The notes under the pieces: generated by a model | Database searches by the model: none | Told to the model about the DNA's origin: nothing | What the model saw: only the letters and a program-made list of their open reading frames with translations | Translations under genes and position numbers: made by a program | From: Zychaea mexicana | Lineage: Eukaryota; Mucoromycota; Mucoromycetes; Mucorales; Lichtheimiaceae | Length of the DNA stretch: 64,000 nt | Assembly (NCBI RefSeq): GCF_025766255.1 | Contig: NW_026516746.1 | Coordinates: 124,001 to 188,000, forward strand | Direction of reading: 5' to 3' | In this document: positions 37,939 to 49,462 of the stretch, piece by piece | How positions within the stretch are numbered: the first letter of the stretch is position 1 | How the letters are laid out: each line of letters starts with the position of its first letter

Positions 37939-38994
37939 TTATTTCTTTTTTTGTTTGATAATAAACGGTTGTACAAATGCTTGTTGTAAACGCTTTACCT
38001 TTTGTTCACCAAACCCTGGACACATTGCCAATTGATCCGCCCGTGCGTTTGCAATTCCTTTCAGCGAATGAAAATGTGACCGCAGCGTCAATACATCTGT
38101 CTTGTTGACACTACGCACATTGGTTAAGCAGCGTTCAAGCGTCTCTGCGTAATCTTCTTTGGACTTTTCGCGAATCATATCTGGCGGCGTGTTTTCCAAT
38201 ACTTTGTATGTTTCCAAGTAGCGAGCCGCTTCTTCTTTCGTCCATGCCAGCATGAGTGTAAAGTTGTGTAGAATGGCAGATCGATTGAGTTCGCGCAAAG
38301 GTTCGTGATAGTTTTCCACGTCAACGTGGACGAGCAGTACGCGCAATACATAGGTCCGCGCTACTCCGGCGATACGGTCGTAAATGTAGCCAGGATTAAG
38401 CCGGTGGTAGCGTAAGCTGAGATACCAGACACCCGTCGTTTTGCCCACGGCAAAGTCGCATCGGATCACATCGTCAGGTTCCCATGGTACGTTGTGTACT
38501 AGTTTCAGAATGGGATTTTCTTTTTGACGATCGTAATTGACAAGAATTGTATTACCAGAGCCTGTACGTCGATTCACTGGTGGCGGTACGGCTGCATTAT
38601 TGTTACTTTGGTTGTTGTGGGTTGAAGGTGACTGAGACGCGGGCCGATTTGTCGTTGGAGTTGCTGCTTCTGTTGCTGGACGCGCATAGGTTGTGGTGGA
38701 AGGACGTGTTGGTGCTGATGTATTTGCGGAAGTCGTAATATTAGTGACTTTTGTAGACAATTGGGTAGTTGTTGATGCTTTTGGAGCAGGTGATGCATTG
38801 AAAGAAGTTGCAGAAGACGATGACGATTGCGCAGCAGGTGTCGTTGGATTATCTGCAGTTGTTGCTGTTGACGATGCAATGCTGGAGGAATCATTACTTC
38901 TTTGTGGTTTGAAGAAGCTAGTTGACCGCTTTGCTTGCCGCACTTGTTCCACTTGGTCAATGCTGGGTATCGTAAATTTTCGTTTTTCTGCCAT
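37939..38994 (-). CDS. RAD10: ERCC1/Rad10/Swi10 structure-specific endonuclease subunit
   Basis: Non-catalytic partner of XPF/Rad1 in nucleotide excision repair and single-strand annealing. One uninterrupted exon of 351 codons, rare in this window. The N-terminal MAEKRKFTIPSIDQVEQVRQ includes a basic patch, then a Ser/Thr/Ala/Pro-rich disordered linker of about 110 residues. The central domain reads GNTILVNYDRQKENPILKLV, VPWEPDDVIRCDFAVGKTTG, YLSLRYHRLNPGYIYDRI and HEPLRELNRSAILHNFTLML, all diagnostic of ERCC1. The C-terminal tandem helix-hairpin-helix is present (SVNKTDVLTLRSHFHSLKGI, LAMCPGFGEQKVKRLQQAF) and should bind XPF. It is divergent from BUD22 with 128 bases between start codons. 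Confidence 0.97.
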   Translation of the reverse strand: MAEKRKFTIPSIDQVEQVRQAKRSTSFFKPQRSNDSSSIASSTATTADNPTTPAAQSSSSSATSFNASPAPKASTTTQLSTKVTNITTSANTSAPTRPSTTTYARPATEAATPTTNRPASQSPSTHNNQSNNNAAVPPPVNRRTGSGNTILVNYDRQKENPILKLVHNVPWEPDDVIRCDFAVGKTTGVWYLSLRYHRLNPGYIYDRIAGVARTYVLRVLLVHVDVENYHEPLRELNRSAILHNFTLMLAWTKEEAARYLETYKVLENTPPDMIREKSKEDYAETLERCLTNVRSVNKTDVLTLRSHFHSLKGIANARADQLAMCPGFGEQKVKRLQQAFVQPFIIKQKKK

Positions 38995-39122
38995 CAGGCT
39001 GGTGGGTTGTGGTCAAGGTAAAAAGAAAGACGAAGCTGGGAGTTACTGGCTGTAGAAAAAAAATTCCTGCGTTTTCAATTTTTTTTCCTTTGTTTCTCCC
39101 TCTTTTATCTTCACAGTTACCA
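38995..39122. promoter_or_regulatory. Compact divergent promoter between ERCC1 and BUD22
   Basis: 128 bases between the two ATGs, with a T-rich tract at about 39078-39090 and no TATA box. Assigned as a shared promoter from arrangement only. Confidence 0.5.
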
Positions 39123-40873
39123 ATGGTAATAATCGAATCACCAATAATGATAATAGTGTAATTGACGTGCAACTAGTTATTTAATTTGAGCAAAACTGCT
39201 TTTACTAAATAGGTGGAGCCTACGTCAAAGAAGAATTTAACGTTAGAGATCGAGAAAACGGCTGCCAAGGTAAAAAGAAAGAGTGGATCTATGCATCGTT
39301 ATTTGTTTTTTATTAACAGAAAACTTTTAAATTTGACAGCTAGCAAGACGAACTGAGTTGAGCACCACCAATCTTGATCCTAAATACAATCCAGAGCGTA
39401 CAGAAACAATAAAGCAGGAATTACTAGAATTACAAAAGCAAAAGATCGATGCCAAACTGGTAAAATATATATCCCCGTCTTATTCCTTGTTTACTTTTTA
39501 AGCAAAGAGTGAAACGATTAATACGTGCTTTTTATAGTTTCACGCTCGAAAAGAGTTGAAGGCGACTTTTAAAAAATGCAAGGCCATGGAACTACAAAAG
39601 CAGATCAAGCGAGTTCGTGAGGCCGAGAAAGCTGCGTCTATGTACGTTTTTCTTTTGGTGCACATGGTGCAAATTTTTTATTCTTGATGTTGACATGTAG
39701 CTCCTCTATTAGTGAAGCAACAGAAGTGTCTTCTCCTGCTGCCGAAGGCAAAGAAAAGAAACAGAAAAAACTGACCAAAGAAGATATCCCACGACTCGAA
39801 AATGAACGCGAATTGTTAAAGGTACGCACGCTTCAGCTGTTTATGTGTAAACCTTACATCCATATATTATACAACCCAAAGAGTTTTTAATTGACTCTGT
39901 TTTCGGTGAAATACAGAACCTGGATTTGGATGCTTTAGTCGATCGTTCACTAAGAAACAAGTTGTTAAAACATAAAGAACTCGGCGAAAACGAGGTGGTC
40001 AAATCAGTAAGCTTTTTAGCAGCAGAACCGGCAACGCCAGAAACGAATCAGACCGTATTGGACCTTGGTGCAAGAATATTACGACATAAAACAGCGCAGG
40101 AACAATATAAAAAGCTTATCAGCTATATACAACATATTTTGAATCCCACCGCCGCTCCATCAACAGCAACAACAACAACAGAATCAACAGTAGCACCAGC
40201 AACTGGCAAGAAACGGAAAAATGAAGAAAGCGGAGGAAAGGAGCAGAAGAAACAGAAGAATCGTGAAGAGAAGAATTTGGAATCCTCTTTGTTTATTGAA
40301 ACATTGGGTGGATCGAACGATAGCGACGATGATGACAGCAACGATGATGAAAGCAACGATGATGAAAGCAACGATGGTGGCAGCGACGATGAAAGCGGAA
40401 AGGATGATGATATTAATAAGGAGCAAAAACCCAGTCAGCCGAAAAAGAAGAAGAAAACCAAGTCTGGATTGAAGTGGGATGATCCCAATTTCGACAAGTA
40501 TTATCATGGTGAAAAGAAAAAGAACAGAATGGGTCAAAGAGAACGACGAAAGTAAGTATCCTGTTGTGTATCTAGTTTCCAAGTGATGATTTACTTAATA
40601 TCCCATTGCGGCTGGTATAGGAAACTCGAGGAATTGTATGGCAAAGAAGCAAACCACATAAAGGAGGCAAGAAAGGCAAAGCAGCATTTGGGAAAGAAGG
40701 GCAACGGCAAAAAGTCGGGCGATGGAGCACCCAGCGTCAAACAGCAGAGTCCAAAGCAGAATGTGGAAGAGTTCCATCCATCTTGGCAGGCCAAGCTAAA
40801 ACAACAGGAAATGATGGCAAAGGCATTGAGTGGCGAAGGAAAGCCAGCGAACAACAAGATTGTCTTCGATTAA
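39123..40873 (+). CDS. BUD22: Bud22 / SRFBP1-type ribosome biogenesis protein
   Basis: Nucleolar protein required for 40S subunit production in yeast. Exons: 39123-39125 (only ATG), 39213-39269, 39340-39459, 39538-39641, 39701-39821, 39917-40551, 40621-40873. No other upstream in-frame ATG exists, and the 87-base GT-AG intron immediately after ATG gives M-VEPTSKKNLTLEIEKTAAK, so I prefer this model. The coiled N-terminus includes FHARKELKATFKKCKAMELQ, typical of the Bud22 domain, then LVDRSLRNKLLKHKELGEN and a conserved ILRHKTAQEQYKKLISYI. A highly acidic repeat (DDDSNDDESNDDESNDGG) precedes the signature C-terminus: KWDDPNFDKYYHGEKKKNRM, GQRERRKKLEELYGKEANHI, and EFHPSWQAKLKQQE. The family match is strong at both ends. 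Confidence 0.9.
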
Positions 40874-41810
40874 GCTTTTCGCTTTTGTTCTTTTTTTTTT
40901 ACATGCACAACCTTCCATGTTCTTTCTCTCTTTCTTTGATATACATTTTCTACGCATATATTCTTGACAAGCATATCATTCATTGCCATTTGTACTTTTA
41001 GTACTTTCCACAAAACGGGAACTATAAGAATTCATCATTGCTACTATCACTTTTATGACCATCAATCTTTGGCAGCCTAATACGCACAAACATTACTGTA
41101 CTACTCATCGCATCGTTACAGTATATTCGAGGATTAACACCGTGCTGCTGTAGAGACTCACGTACATCTTCGCACCAGTTCCTTTCTCTCGTTGTATCGA
41201 CGCAACAAACATGCCTAAAGTGTTACTTTTTTAAGACATAGAATTGGCTTTTTCTTTTTACACTGTTACATGAACATTGATAGAGTGTGAAAAAAATAAA
41301 AATACCGATTTTGGAACAATCACAGTTCTTCTCTTTTGCTATGATTGTTTTGGTAAAATTTTCTGGCTCACCCTTTTTGATGATCATTGCTGGTGCATGT
41401 GGTTATACAGATAAATTGACTTTTTCAAATGCTCCGGCTACTACGTTTAGTTGTCACTTACCCTCACAGCATTTATGGTCCTATCTTGATTGTTATGCCG
41501 ACACATTCGATAGATGAGTAGTTGAAAAATGCGAAAATCAAGCTACGTATGTTTTGTTTGTGTTCCATGTGAACTGAGAATAATTATACATTATCATCTT
41601 TTCTAGTTATTTAGAAGTACAAAATAGTTCTTTTGTTGTAATACACATGTACTGTACTCTATCAATTTTTATTTCTATCTTCTTTTTTTCGTTTGACGTA
41701 AAGAATTATGGGTATCACTAGGGACACTCCAAAAAAGTGACTCGACACTCCATTTTTCCTCAAATAAACCAAATAGTTCCACAAAAATAAACAGTTGCTC
41801 TATAAATATA
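40874..41810. other. 3' flank of BUD22 and gene-poor spacer
   Basis: AT-rich. An open frame at 41287-41517 starts with GTG rather than ATG and has no recognisable domain. Around 41718-41760 is CACTAGGGACACTCC followed by GTGACTCGACACTCC, two near-identical short boxes that could belong to a transposon terminus next to the relic transposase. Confidence 0.35.
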
Positions 41811-42830
41811 CTAACAAAGGACTATTAAAGGAACAGGAGTATTTAGAGTCATGATGACGTTGTAGGCGTTTGGAATGTCTGGAGTGTTTGGAGTGTCGCA
41901 ATCGCCATGATGGCGTTGTAGCACACGGGAAAAAATCCGCGCAATCCTCACCCGGTACTCCTTAAACTTCCGTAGATTCTTCATCGTAAGGCCACAGTGC
42001 TTCAAAAGATGCTTTTGTAATCCGCTTTGCATGATGAACACACTTAATAAATGTTCATGGAGCTTTTCCTGCGCTTGATTGAGTGTAAGGGTATCATAGG
42101 ATCCGAATCATATATATTCTGGAGAAATAGTGTGATCAGTAATTAGGACTGGCACTGCTCCAGGCTTCTTTTTAAGTTGGCTAGGGAGGTACTGTTCCCC
42201 CATCCCGGAAACGGGCGTAATATCGTTCAGCGGTACATTCAGGCATTCGTAACAGGCGACCAGCTCCAGCCGCGCTTAAATTTACGTTATGAATGGTATG
42301 TATCAATAAACTCGATGATATTCACATCGGTGTATTTCCTATCATGCTGGGACCTACAACACCACTCTCCAAGCAGCGCATTATAGTATAACTCGAACCA
42401 TTGTAATCAGCCTCTTTTTTTCCGTTCTGTCTTCTGCTACTGGATGTTTAAAAGCTACAGGAGAGTGATTTTCTTGGTTGTCCCCAGCTTCATCGATTTC
42501 ATGCTGTTTTTTATCGCATCAGCAATGATCAAGCTTGATTTCAGGCAAAATTGTATATTACCTTTTCCGAGTTATTAACTGCCCTTGCCATTGATACAAG
42601 AGAGCATATACCATTTTCACCCCATCAAACCATGTGGACAATGTGGGTAAGGATCTTCTGCTTCGATCGTTCCCTCTGCATACATCATCGTCTCTGCTTC
42701 GCCATTATAATCGTCATATCCATTTGCGAATGGAAGTTCTTGGTCATATAGCACGTCTTCCATTGTAGTTTTATCTTGTTTGGATAGCTGAGGAGTATAG
42801 ACAGCGTACATCTTAATGAAGATGAAGTGT
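41811..42830 (-). pseudogene. Relic Tc1/IS630-type transposase, N-terminal part
   Basis: Minus-strand pieces in family order. About 42617-42811 reads YAVYTPQLSKQDKTTMEDVL and DDYNGEAETMMYAEGTIEAE, a plausible acidic N-terminus. About 42180-42270 reads AGRLLRMPECTAERYYARFR with DGGTVPP, a helix-turn-helix, followed after a frameshift by KKPGAVPVLITDH, the typical linker. About 41840-42080 reads LTLNQAQEKLHEHLLSV and SGLQKHLLKHCGLTMKNLRK, the second helix-turn-helix seen in Tc1-like proteins of zygomycete fungi. The frame is broken by stops and shifts, and no DDE catalytic core follows, so it is dead and truncated. Identification is by pattern only. Confidence 0.55.
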
Positions 42831-43990
42831 ACTTGAATCAGAATAGATGTTTGCTTTCTATTATATCCGGGCGTTGTCTAGGTCTCAAAATGCCTATGAA
42901 TTGCTTGGCATCACTCATATTTATCCAACAAAAAAATAAAACTACGATGAAAAGTAGAATAACAAGCCGTCATCTTATAATTATCCATGCGCCATGTCGA
43001 TAATCTCTCGATGCCAGTGCTAATTTGATAAAAATCATTAATCGTTTCTAAGGAAAAAACCTGTAGTAAGAAGATCCAGTATCCGCGCACACACACACCA
43101 CGATCTAATGCCATTTTCATGCTCCGCTAATATTGCACAAAAGCAAGTACCAGGTGCCTGGGCTCCGCCATATCATAGATCGTTATCTGCTTACTTCCCC
43201 ATCTTTCCTAAAGGCTTTGAAGAAGCTACATGGTAAGTAAATCGACATTTACCTAGTAAACAAGTGAGACAACGTATCTTGGTTTCTCGGTATAATATTC
43301 AAAAAACTTGTAGTAAAATATATTAGCCGATCTCGCTCTAAGCCTTGACTTGAGCGGCAGCGGCGCTTCTGTTCCATATCCTCTTAATACTACATCACGC
43401 ACCACTAAAAAAAAAAATTTCCTTGTCACCGTGTCAACATAAATTAAGGAAGGCGGAAGGAGAACCTTTTATTACTCGGTCGTGACCGGCTTCTTCTCTC
43501 TAACAGAAATAGAGTTCTGCTCTCCAGTACGTACAAACATGCATATGATTTTCTTCTTAAAAAAAAAGAAGTCATGAGAGATGGGACGTGCCCCATACCA
43601 TATCGAAGCAAAGCGAACAATTTGAGTATCCACGTGCCACTTGAAAAAATATTTTTACTTTTTTTTCAGGAGGAGCGGTTCACCGACATCGGGAATGTAA
43701 GTTTCCCACGGGTCCTTGCCAATCAGCATGAGCATCTTGCTCGCCGATCGAAAAGTTGCTGGCCGAAAATTGGCTAACCGTTCAAGCTAGCTACCTAGCA
43801 GAGAAGGAGAGACGGGTGGATGAGTAGTGTTAGCTGTGCTGCCCTGTAATTTCTTCTTTTCTTTCTTTTCTCTCCTTCAAACCCCACCCTTTCGGCACAC
43901 ACACACACACACACTCTCTCTCTCTCACATCATACGGACATCATATATACGCGATATTTACCAAACACCATTACTATTACTATCACTACT
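42831..43990. other. Gene-poor region and bHLH gene promoter
   Basis: 1.2 kb. The distal part looks like decayed sequence. The proximal promoter carries (CA)n followed by (CT)n at about 43898-43926, then the ATG at 43991. A non-conserved ORF occurs at 43574-43777. No gene seen. Confidence 0.4.
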
Positions 43991-44596
43991 ATGGTTTCCA
44001 CCGAAGACGCAATGAACAAACAACAGCCACCTCAGGCATTATTTCTCAATTTCACTACCGACTTGTCACCACAAACGCCAAAGAAGAAAACCAAAAAACG
44101 GCAGACTTCATATCGTGTGAATGGCGTCAATATACTCAACAGGTAAGCACCCCACCCCCCCTTCCTTCTTCTCCTCGTGAAATGACTGGTTGCGGGTTTT
44201 CACAGGCGTGCTAATCCCTGTCAACTACAAATAATAATAGAAATGAGGTGGATAGCAAGACAGCCATTGAACGCATTCAACGGCGCCGGGAAAACCATAA
44301 CCATATTGAGCGGAAACGACGGGATAATATCAACAACACGATCCTCCAGATCTCTGAAGTCGTTCCCAATGCTTCTCAGCAGCCGGGACAACGGCCTAAC
44401 AAAGGCCGGGTACTTCAGTTAGCACTTGCTTACATACAGGTAATGAGTCAGATCCACATTTAGCATTATTTTCCTTTTACAGAAACCTTCCGCTCTAACT
44501 TCTACTGGCATCCAGGCACTTCAACATGAAAATCAACAACTCAAAACCAACAACAGCAACAATAATAGCGACGATGACGATGCTATTATGCGATGA
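43991..44596 (+). CDS. bHLH transcription factor, E-box (class B) type
   Basis: Three exons: 43991-44142, 44241-44439, 44516-44596, giving about 143 residues. The basic region RRRENHNHIERKRRDNINNT has the His-Glu-Arg triad (H, E four residues on, R four further) that recognises CACGTG. Helix 1 is followed by the loop PNASQQPGQRPNKGRV and helix 2 LQLALAYIQALQHENQQL. The N-terminus is short with a basic patch (KKKTKKRQTSY) that may add nuclear localisation; the C-terminus is Asn/Asp-rich. The small size and basic region resemble USF/Rtg3/MITF-type factors. A leucine zipper is at best rudimentary. The start is the first ATG after a CA/CT-rich promoter. Target genes cannot be read from the sequence. 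Confidence 0.88.
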
Positions 44597-44767
44597 CAAT
44601 TTCTGTCTTGTTTTGACAACAATAACAACAACAACAACAACAACATAACCATCATCCTCATCATTTCATCTTCATTTCCCTCCTCATGTACAGTTATCCA
44701 ATTTTTTTTCCAAACAAGAAATACATTTATTATATATGCCCCGAATGTGCTTTTATCATCATCATCA

Positions 44768-47428
44768 TCATTCTATTATGTATGCATCATTTGTATTATT
44801 CTCAGTCTTATTGTTGGTGTCGTTGTTGCTGCTGCTGCTGCTGCTGTTGTTATCTGCACGCTGTGCTGTCATGGTCAATCCTCTTTGAGCGGATAGACGT
44901 TCTCGGTTTCCTCTGGGTATATCGAGATGCGACGATGCTCTGTTTTCCAATGTAGGCCGGGATGACGTTGTCGAAGACACCGAACTGATCAACGGCGTGC
45001 TATTGCTTGCATTCCCAGTATTGAAGGGTAATTCAGCTAATCGTTTTAATCGAAGACGATAAAGGATAGCATCAATCGTGAGTTCGATCTGTAAATGGTT
45101 CTTGATAATGGAAATTTCTATGAAAGATGAGTGTTTTACGGATTTGATTAATATATGTGAGTTCCAGCAAGCCCAAAGGCGCACAGTAAACAAGTATCAA
45201 ACTTTTCTTCTTCTTACTTGGCCACGTTGCGCGTTCACCACGGATAATAGCATCCATTACAGCATCATTGGTAGGATTGGAAAGAACTCTAAGAAAGTCT
45301 CCATAACTCACTTCGGGAATGATGGTAATATCGCCCGAGTATTTCTGTGAAATGATGGATTGGACTTTGTTGAAGAAAGAGGGTGCCACGCCTAGCTCTG
45401 TCAACTATATACTTGTTTATTTCTGTAAGTACCACGTGTCAACAAATAATAGCAATAGAGTTTGTTCTTTTTCTACCTGAGTACAACGATGCTGGATTTC
45501 GGATTTGGCCATGTGCATACAGAAACCAGCAGCTTGCCGTGCACGGGAAGGGGAATTTGTTCTAGGAAGAAAGGGTATCACATGAGGGTTCACCTGACAA
45601 ACAATAAAGTGGTTGACGTTGAATAGCTCGGATAGCTTGTTCATCGGTAGGTCGCTAGTAACATCAATATTCATACACACAATTAGCATGAACTATATTA
45701 ACGTGCTAAAAGACATCGTCTCATCCCAACTCACTTGTCTACTGAGCCATCGATATAAAGTTGCTCTATTGATGACATGAGTTTTTTTTTTTTTTTTTTT
45801 TGGATACAATGACGTTATAGTTTGTCAAAAATAACACTAACCACTTGGATTCCATGGTACTATGTTTCCATTTTTGTCCTTTGCATACAATTGTGACGAG
45901 CCATAAAAGAAAGGAACCGAGCATGAGACCGCTCTGCCAAAAATAAGATGTGTACTTTTGTAAGCGGAAAGAACTTTTTGTCCGCGCTCTTCAACTGTGT
46001 AATAAATGCTTACACGGCTGACCAAATAATGACATCGGGGGCTGTGAGATAATTTAAGAGGCGGGGCATGTCGTACACAGTGGACGAGCTGACTGTAATG
46101 TTCAGAATCCATCGTGTGCGGTTGAATGCTTCCTATATCGTTGTTGTGCTTAGCAAACAGGACTGTCGTTTCATAGCAACAACCTTTTTTTCATAACAAG
46201 GTTCTACTAACCTGAAATGTCATATCACCAAGGTTACAGCGCATGGCATCCTGCAGAATCTCTATATCGTACAATTGGCCTTTTGACATGAGTCGCTGTA
46301 GTCTCATCCATGGTGTATCCGGATGTCCGTTTCGCTCGAAAACATCCTAGATGAAATGCAACTGAGTTTTTTTTTCTTTTTTTTTCCCTCCCTCCCCTCA
46401 TTACTATTTTCGGTTGTTTTTATTCTTTTATGGTTGTTTTACCAATTTGATCCCAGTAGGATTAAACATGTAAGGAATCTCTTCGTCTGTCTTGGTACAC
46501 AACATGGCTGCCACGATACTTCCACTCGACGCACCAGATATGATGCGTGGCAACAAGCGCGCACTATGCAAGCATTTGATGACCCCCAAATGATTCAGAC
46601 CCAACGTACCACCACCACTCAGCAGTAGTGCAGTACGACCAAAGCTTTGACGGATGGTCATGAAGAATTCATGTTTGGCGCGCAAGTCCAATTCTGGACT
46701 CGGTGCGTCGCAAACCCAGTTGAGTTGACGAACGACTTCTTCGATATACGACGAGATCAATGTCTTGGTCCCGATCCGGCTGTGCGCGTACAGCTTAGAG
46801 TTGCCCATGTCGCCCAAGTTTCTGCTCAAGCTCGTGCGCAGTGTAAAGATCATGGCCGATTGGCTTTGCGTGGTTTCACGGACCCGACGGAGTTGTTGTA
46901 GTCGAGTCTGGATAAGTTCCCAGTCGTATTCTTTATCCATTGGATCGCGCTTCCAAGCATCAAGGCCTTTTTTGTTTTTTAATGATAATAGTATTAATAT
47001 GCTTATAGAGTCGATCGTTATTTAGTTCACCCATGCTACTACATCCTTCTATTACCTTCGAGATCGTCTAACAAGGCTGCAGCCTCGGCCCATTGCTCAT
47101 AATTCGTTGCAACTTTAAGAAGGTGGTTATAGTATGCTTTAGGGTTCGCGGGATCAACGAGCTGGTCATAAAGTTTCTAAAAAAACATTCCAATTAGTTA
47201 AGCAACATGGCAATAATTTTTTTTTCAATTAAAAGTAAAGAAAGGGAGAAACTTTACGTTGGACCAAAAAGAAGCGACATCCCATGCAATGGACTTTACA
47301 TTGCCAATGACAGGAGCTGTCATGTTTTCAGGCAAAGCTGGCCAATTGTTGTTTTCTTTGTCGTCAGGGACAGTTACTGTTCCCGCTATCGTTGTTGTTG
47401 TTGTTGTAGCTGTCACTGTTGGGGGCAT
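44768..47428 (-). CDS. Patatin-domain triacylglycerol lipase (Tgl3/Tgl4/Tgl5 family)
   Basis: Predicted lipid-droplet lipase/acyltransferase. Many exons. Start ATG at 47428 (MPPTVTATTTTTTIAGTVTV); a GTG at 47452 is not needed. The N-terminal DUF3336-type region includes SIAWDVASFWSNV, DPANPKAYYNHLLKVATNYE and EWAEAAALLDDLEG-like sequence, and RHSRIGTKTLISSYIEEVVR-like helices. The patatin core has the oxyanion loop ALLLSGGGTLGLNHLGVIK, the nucleophile GASSGS (GxSxG), and YIDGSVD carrying the catalytic Asp (DG). Then come FNVNHFIVCQVNPHVIPFLP and a C-terminal LYRLRLKRLAELPFNTG, ending in an Asn/Ser-rich tail. Length near 700 residues fits Tgl proteins. Neighbours are unrelated in function. Which of the yeast Tgl paralogues it matches best cannot be told by eye. 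Confidence 0.92.
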
Positions 47429-47975
47429 TGCTGTTGTCGTAAGGGGAAACACAACAAAAGAGTAGTGTGGGTTCCATACAAGTCTCCTGAAAAGAGACTC
47501 TTTCTTTTACATTTTTTCACGTGCAATTTTGTTTGTCAGGCGGCATAATAGAGTTTATATAAAAAGTTTGATGAAACCACGCTTGTTACTAAGAAACGAA
47601 ATGAGGATACTATATAAATATATATGTATAATTAAAGAAAAAAAGAAAAGAAAGGGATAGAATATATAAGTTGTCTGAATAGAGAGGAAGAAGGAGGAGG
47701 AGACAGAGAGAGAGAAATAAAGTCTATATGAAGAGAGAGCGAGAGTAAGTGTGTTTACAAACCAGGAATAATGAGAAAAGAGCCGTACTTTGGTAGCAGT
47801 GGTAGTAGTAGTAGTAGAAGTAGTATTACAACAAGTTAGGGTTAAGGGAACAGCAAGAACGAAACAAAGGAAGCGGAAAAGGGAATGCACATGTAGAAAA
47901 TGGAGAGATTGGTGAGGGTTTGGGGATCAATGCGGATATGTGTGTGTAAATGATGAGTGAGTGGTTTTCTTTCTT
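47429..47975. other. Promoter of the Tgl-type lipase and GT49 3' flank
   Basis: Purine-rich on the plus strand around 47630-47760 (pyrimidine-rich for the minus-strand lipase leader?) and a GTAGTAGTAG run near 47800-47822. No gene seen. Confidence 0.45.
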
Positions 47976-49462
47976 CTACTGGGTAGTCGTCATAAAGTTC
48001 CTCTGGAACCCATGAATCTTTGCACACTCGTGTTTGAGGTTGTCGGCTCTGGTCGTCTCCCATTCGCCTGACATGAAAAACTTGCGTGCATAGCGTAGAC
48101 ACGCCTCCTCACGGTAGTTGATGTACAGCTTGCGATTGTACTGGCGCTGTAAAGGTGCTGTGTTAATGCGCTAGTCCCACAAAGATAAGCCCAATCCATC
48201 CATACTCTTCTACACACACATTACCTCTTTTCTGCGTGCATCCTCGGGATAGCGATGGGTCTGGTGAATCAAAAAGTCATTGGGCAAGACCCAGTACTCA
48301 ATGCCGGACAAGTAGATTTCATAGAGACAGGCAGCCTTGTTGGCGCCATAGCCAATGAAGCGCTCATCACACCAGGGCGAGCCCTCCTTCTTGTAGATGA
48401 TGTAGGGCTCGTAGGAAAAGTCATAGTGGGTGACCTGGTAAAGTTCGTCGGTTTCGTACCAGTGCGGGTAGTCTGTGGATCCGTGACCCTTGAACCAATT
48501 GTTGTGGAACATGCCAATCTTGCCGTCTTGGACGAGCTGCACCAGGTCGTCCTTATTGGTCGGGAATGTGTGCCAGTCGTTTCCGTCCGCCTGCTTCTCA
48601 AACTCAAATGCAGGGACAACGAGGGCAGTACGGCCGTCGCGCAGGCGGTCCATGATATCGGGGTTGGATCGGATTGATTTTCGGAGGTCGGTACACAGAT
48701 GAAAGTCCACATCGAGCATCATGATATAATCCGTGCGTGCAAACAGCTTTGCGACATTGCGCCACAGGTTGAATTGGCGGTCGTACGTGTCAATGATCAG
48801 ATGCAGGTCGACGTATTGCTGCATGTCTGCGTTTCCCGCGTACAAGTCTCGAAGCTCCTTCATGACCTCGTCCTTGGTCTCGTCATCGTTGATATGCACA
48901 GCAGCAGAAATCGGTCCTAAATAAAGAGCCAATGACGATAGTTTGCAATGTTTCGAAATAATTTAATTAATGAGTCTCACTTTGTACCCCCCCACCACCC
49001 CAATACACTAATTTTCTTACCTTTGTGGTTGGTCGCAAGTCGAGAAAGCACTTGGAAGCGGTTGCGTGTAACAAGCGTTGCCATGGTAATGTCCTCCTTG
49101 TCGAGCTGGGCTTTGGCCCGGAAAAAGTACGGTGTCAGATTCATGGGGTTCATGGCATCCGAGAATATCTTTGTCATTACAAAATTCTCGGGCATGGCTT
49201 GGATGGAGCCTTGAGCGTTTGACCAGACAACGGTATGTTCATTCAGTTGTTGCTGTTGTTGCTGTTGTTGTTGTTGCTGCTGTTGCTGAAGGGAACCTTG
49301 AATGGGGGCCTGCTGCTCGCGTGCTCTCGGAATGATGCCATGGTGATTGCCGCTGTAGGACGAATACAGATACGCGGCGGTGTAGATGACCGAGACGATC
49401 GCGTAACTTATCAGAAAGAATTTGAATATCTTTGTCGCTGCTTGAGTAAGCTCCAGCCTCAT
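47976..49462 (-). CDS. GT49-family glycosyltransferase (LARGE C-terminal / B4GAT1-like)
   Basis: Predicted Golgi type II membrane glycosyltransferase. Start ATG at 49462. Residues about 12-35 form a signal anchor (IFKFFLISYAIVSVIYTAAY). A poly-Gln stem follows. The catalytic domain begins TMATLVTRNRFQVLSRLATN, continues GPISAAVHINDDETKD, and has the metal-binding DxD in YIMMLDVDFHLCTDLRKSIR, then TALVVPAFEF, GMFHNNWFKGHGSTDYPHWY, YEPYIIYKKEGSPWCDERFI, GYGANKAACLYEIYLSG and VLPNDFLIHQTH. This series matches GT49 throughout. Three exons are seen, the last (from about 48147) carrying YREEACLRYARKFFMSGEWE. Animal GT49 enzymes transfer glucuronic acid; Mucoromycota walls are rich in glucuronic acid polymers, so a wall role is a reasonable inference. 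Confidence 0.93.

Noticed and set aside
41287..41517. 76-codon plus-strand ORF downstream of BUD22
   Set aside because: Begins with GTG and shows no domain or splice context; likely chance.
42385..42400. CTCGAACC (minus-strand GGTTCGAG) as a possible tRNA B box
   Set aside because: Following bases do not match the consensus and no acceptor stem pairs.
48255..48677. 140-codon plus-strand ORF opposite the GT49 gene
   Set aside because: Antisense shadow; the minus strand is clearly GT49.
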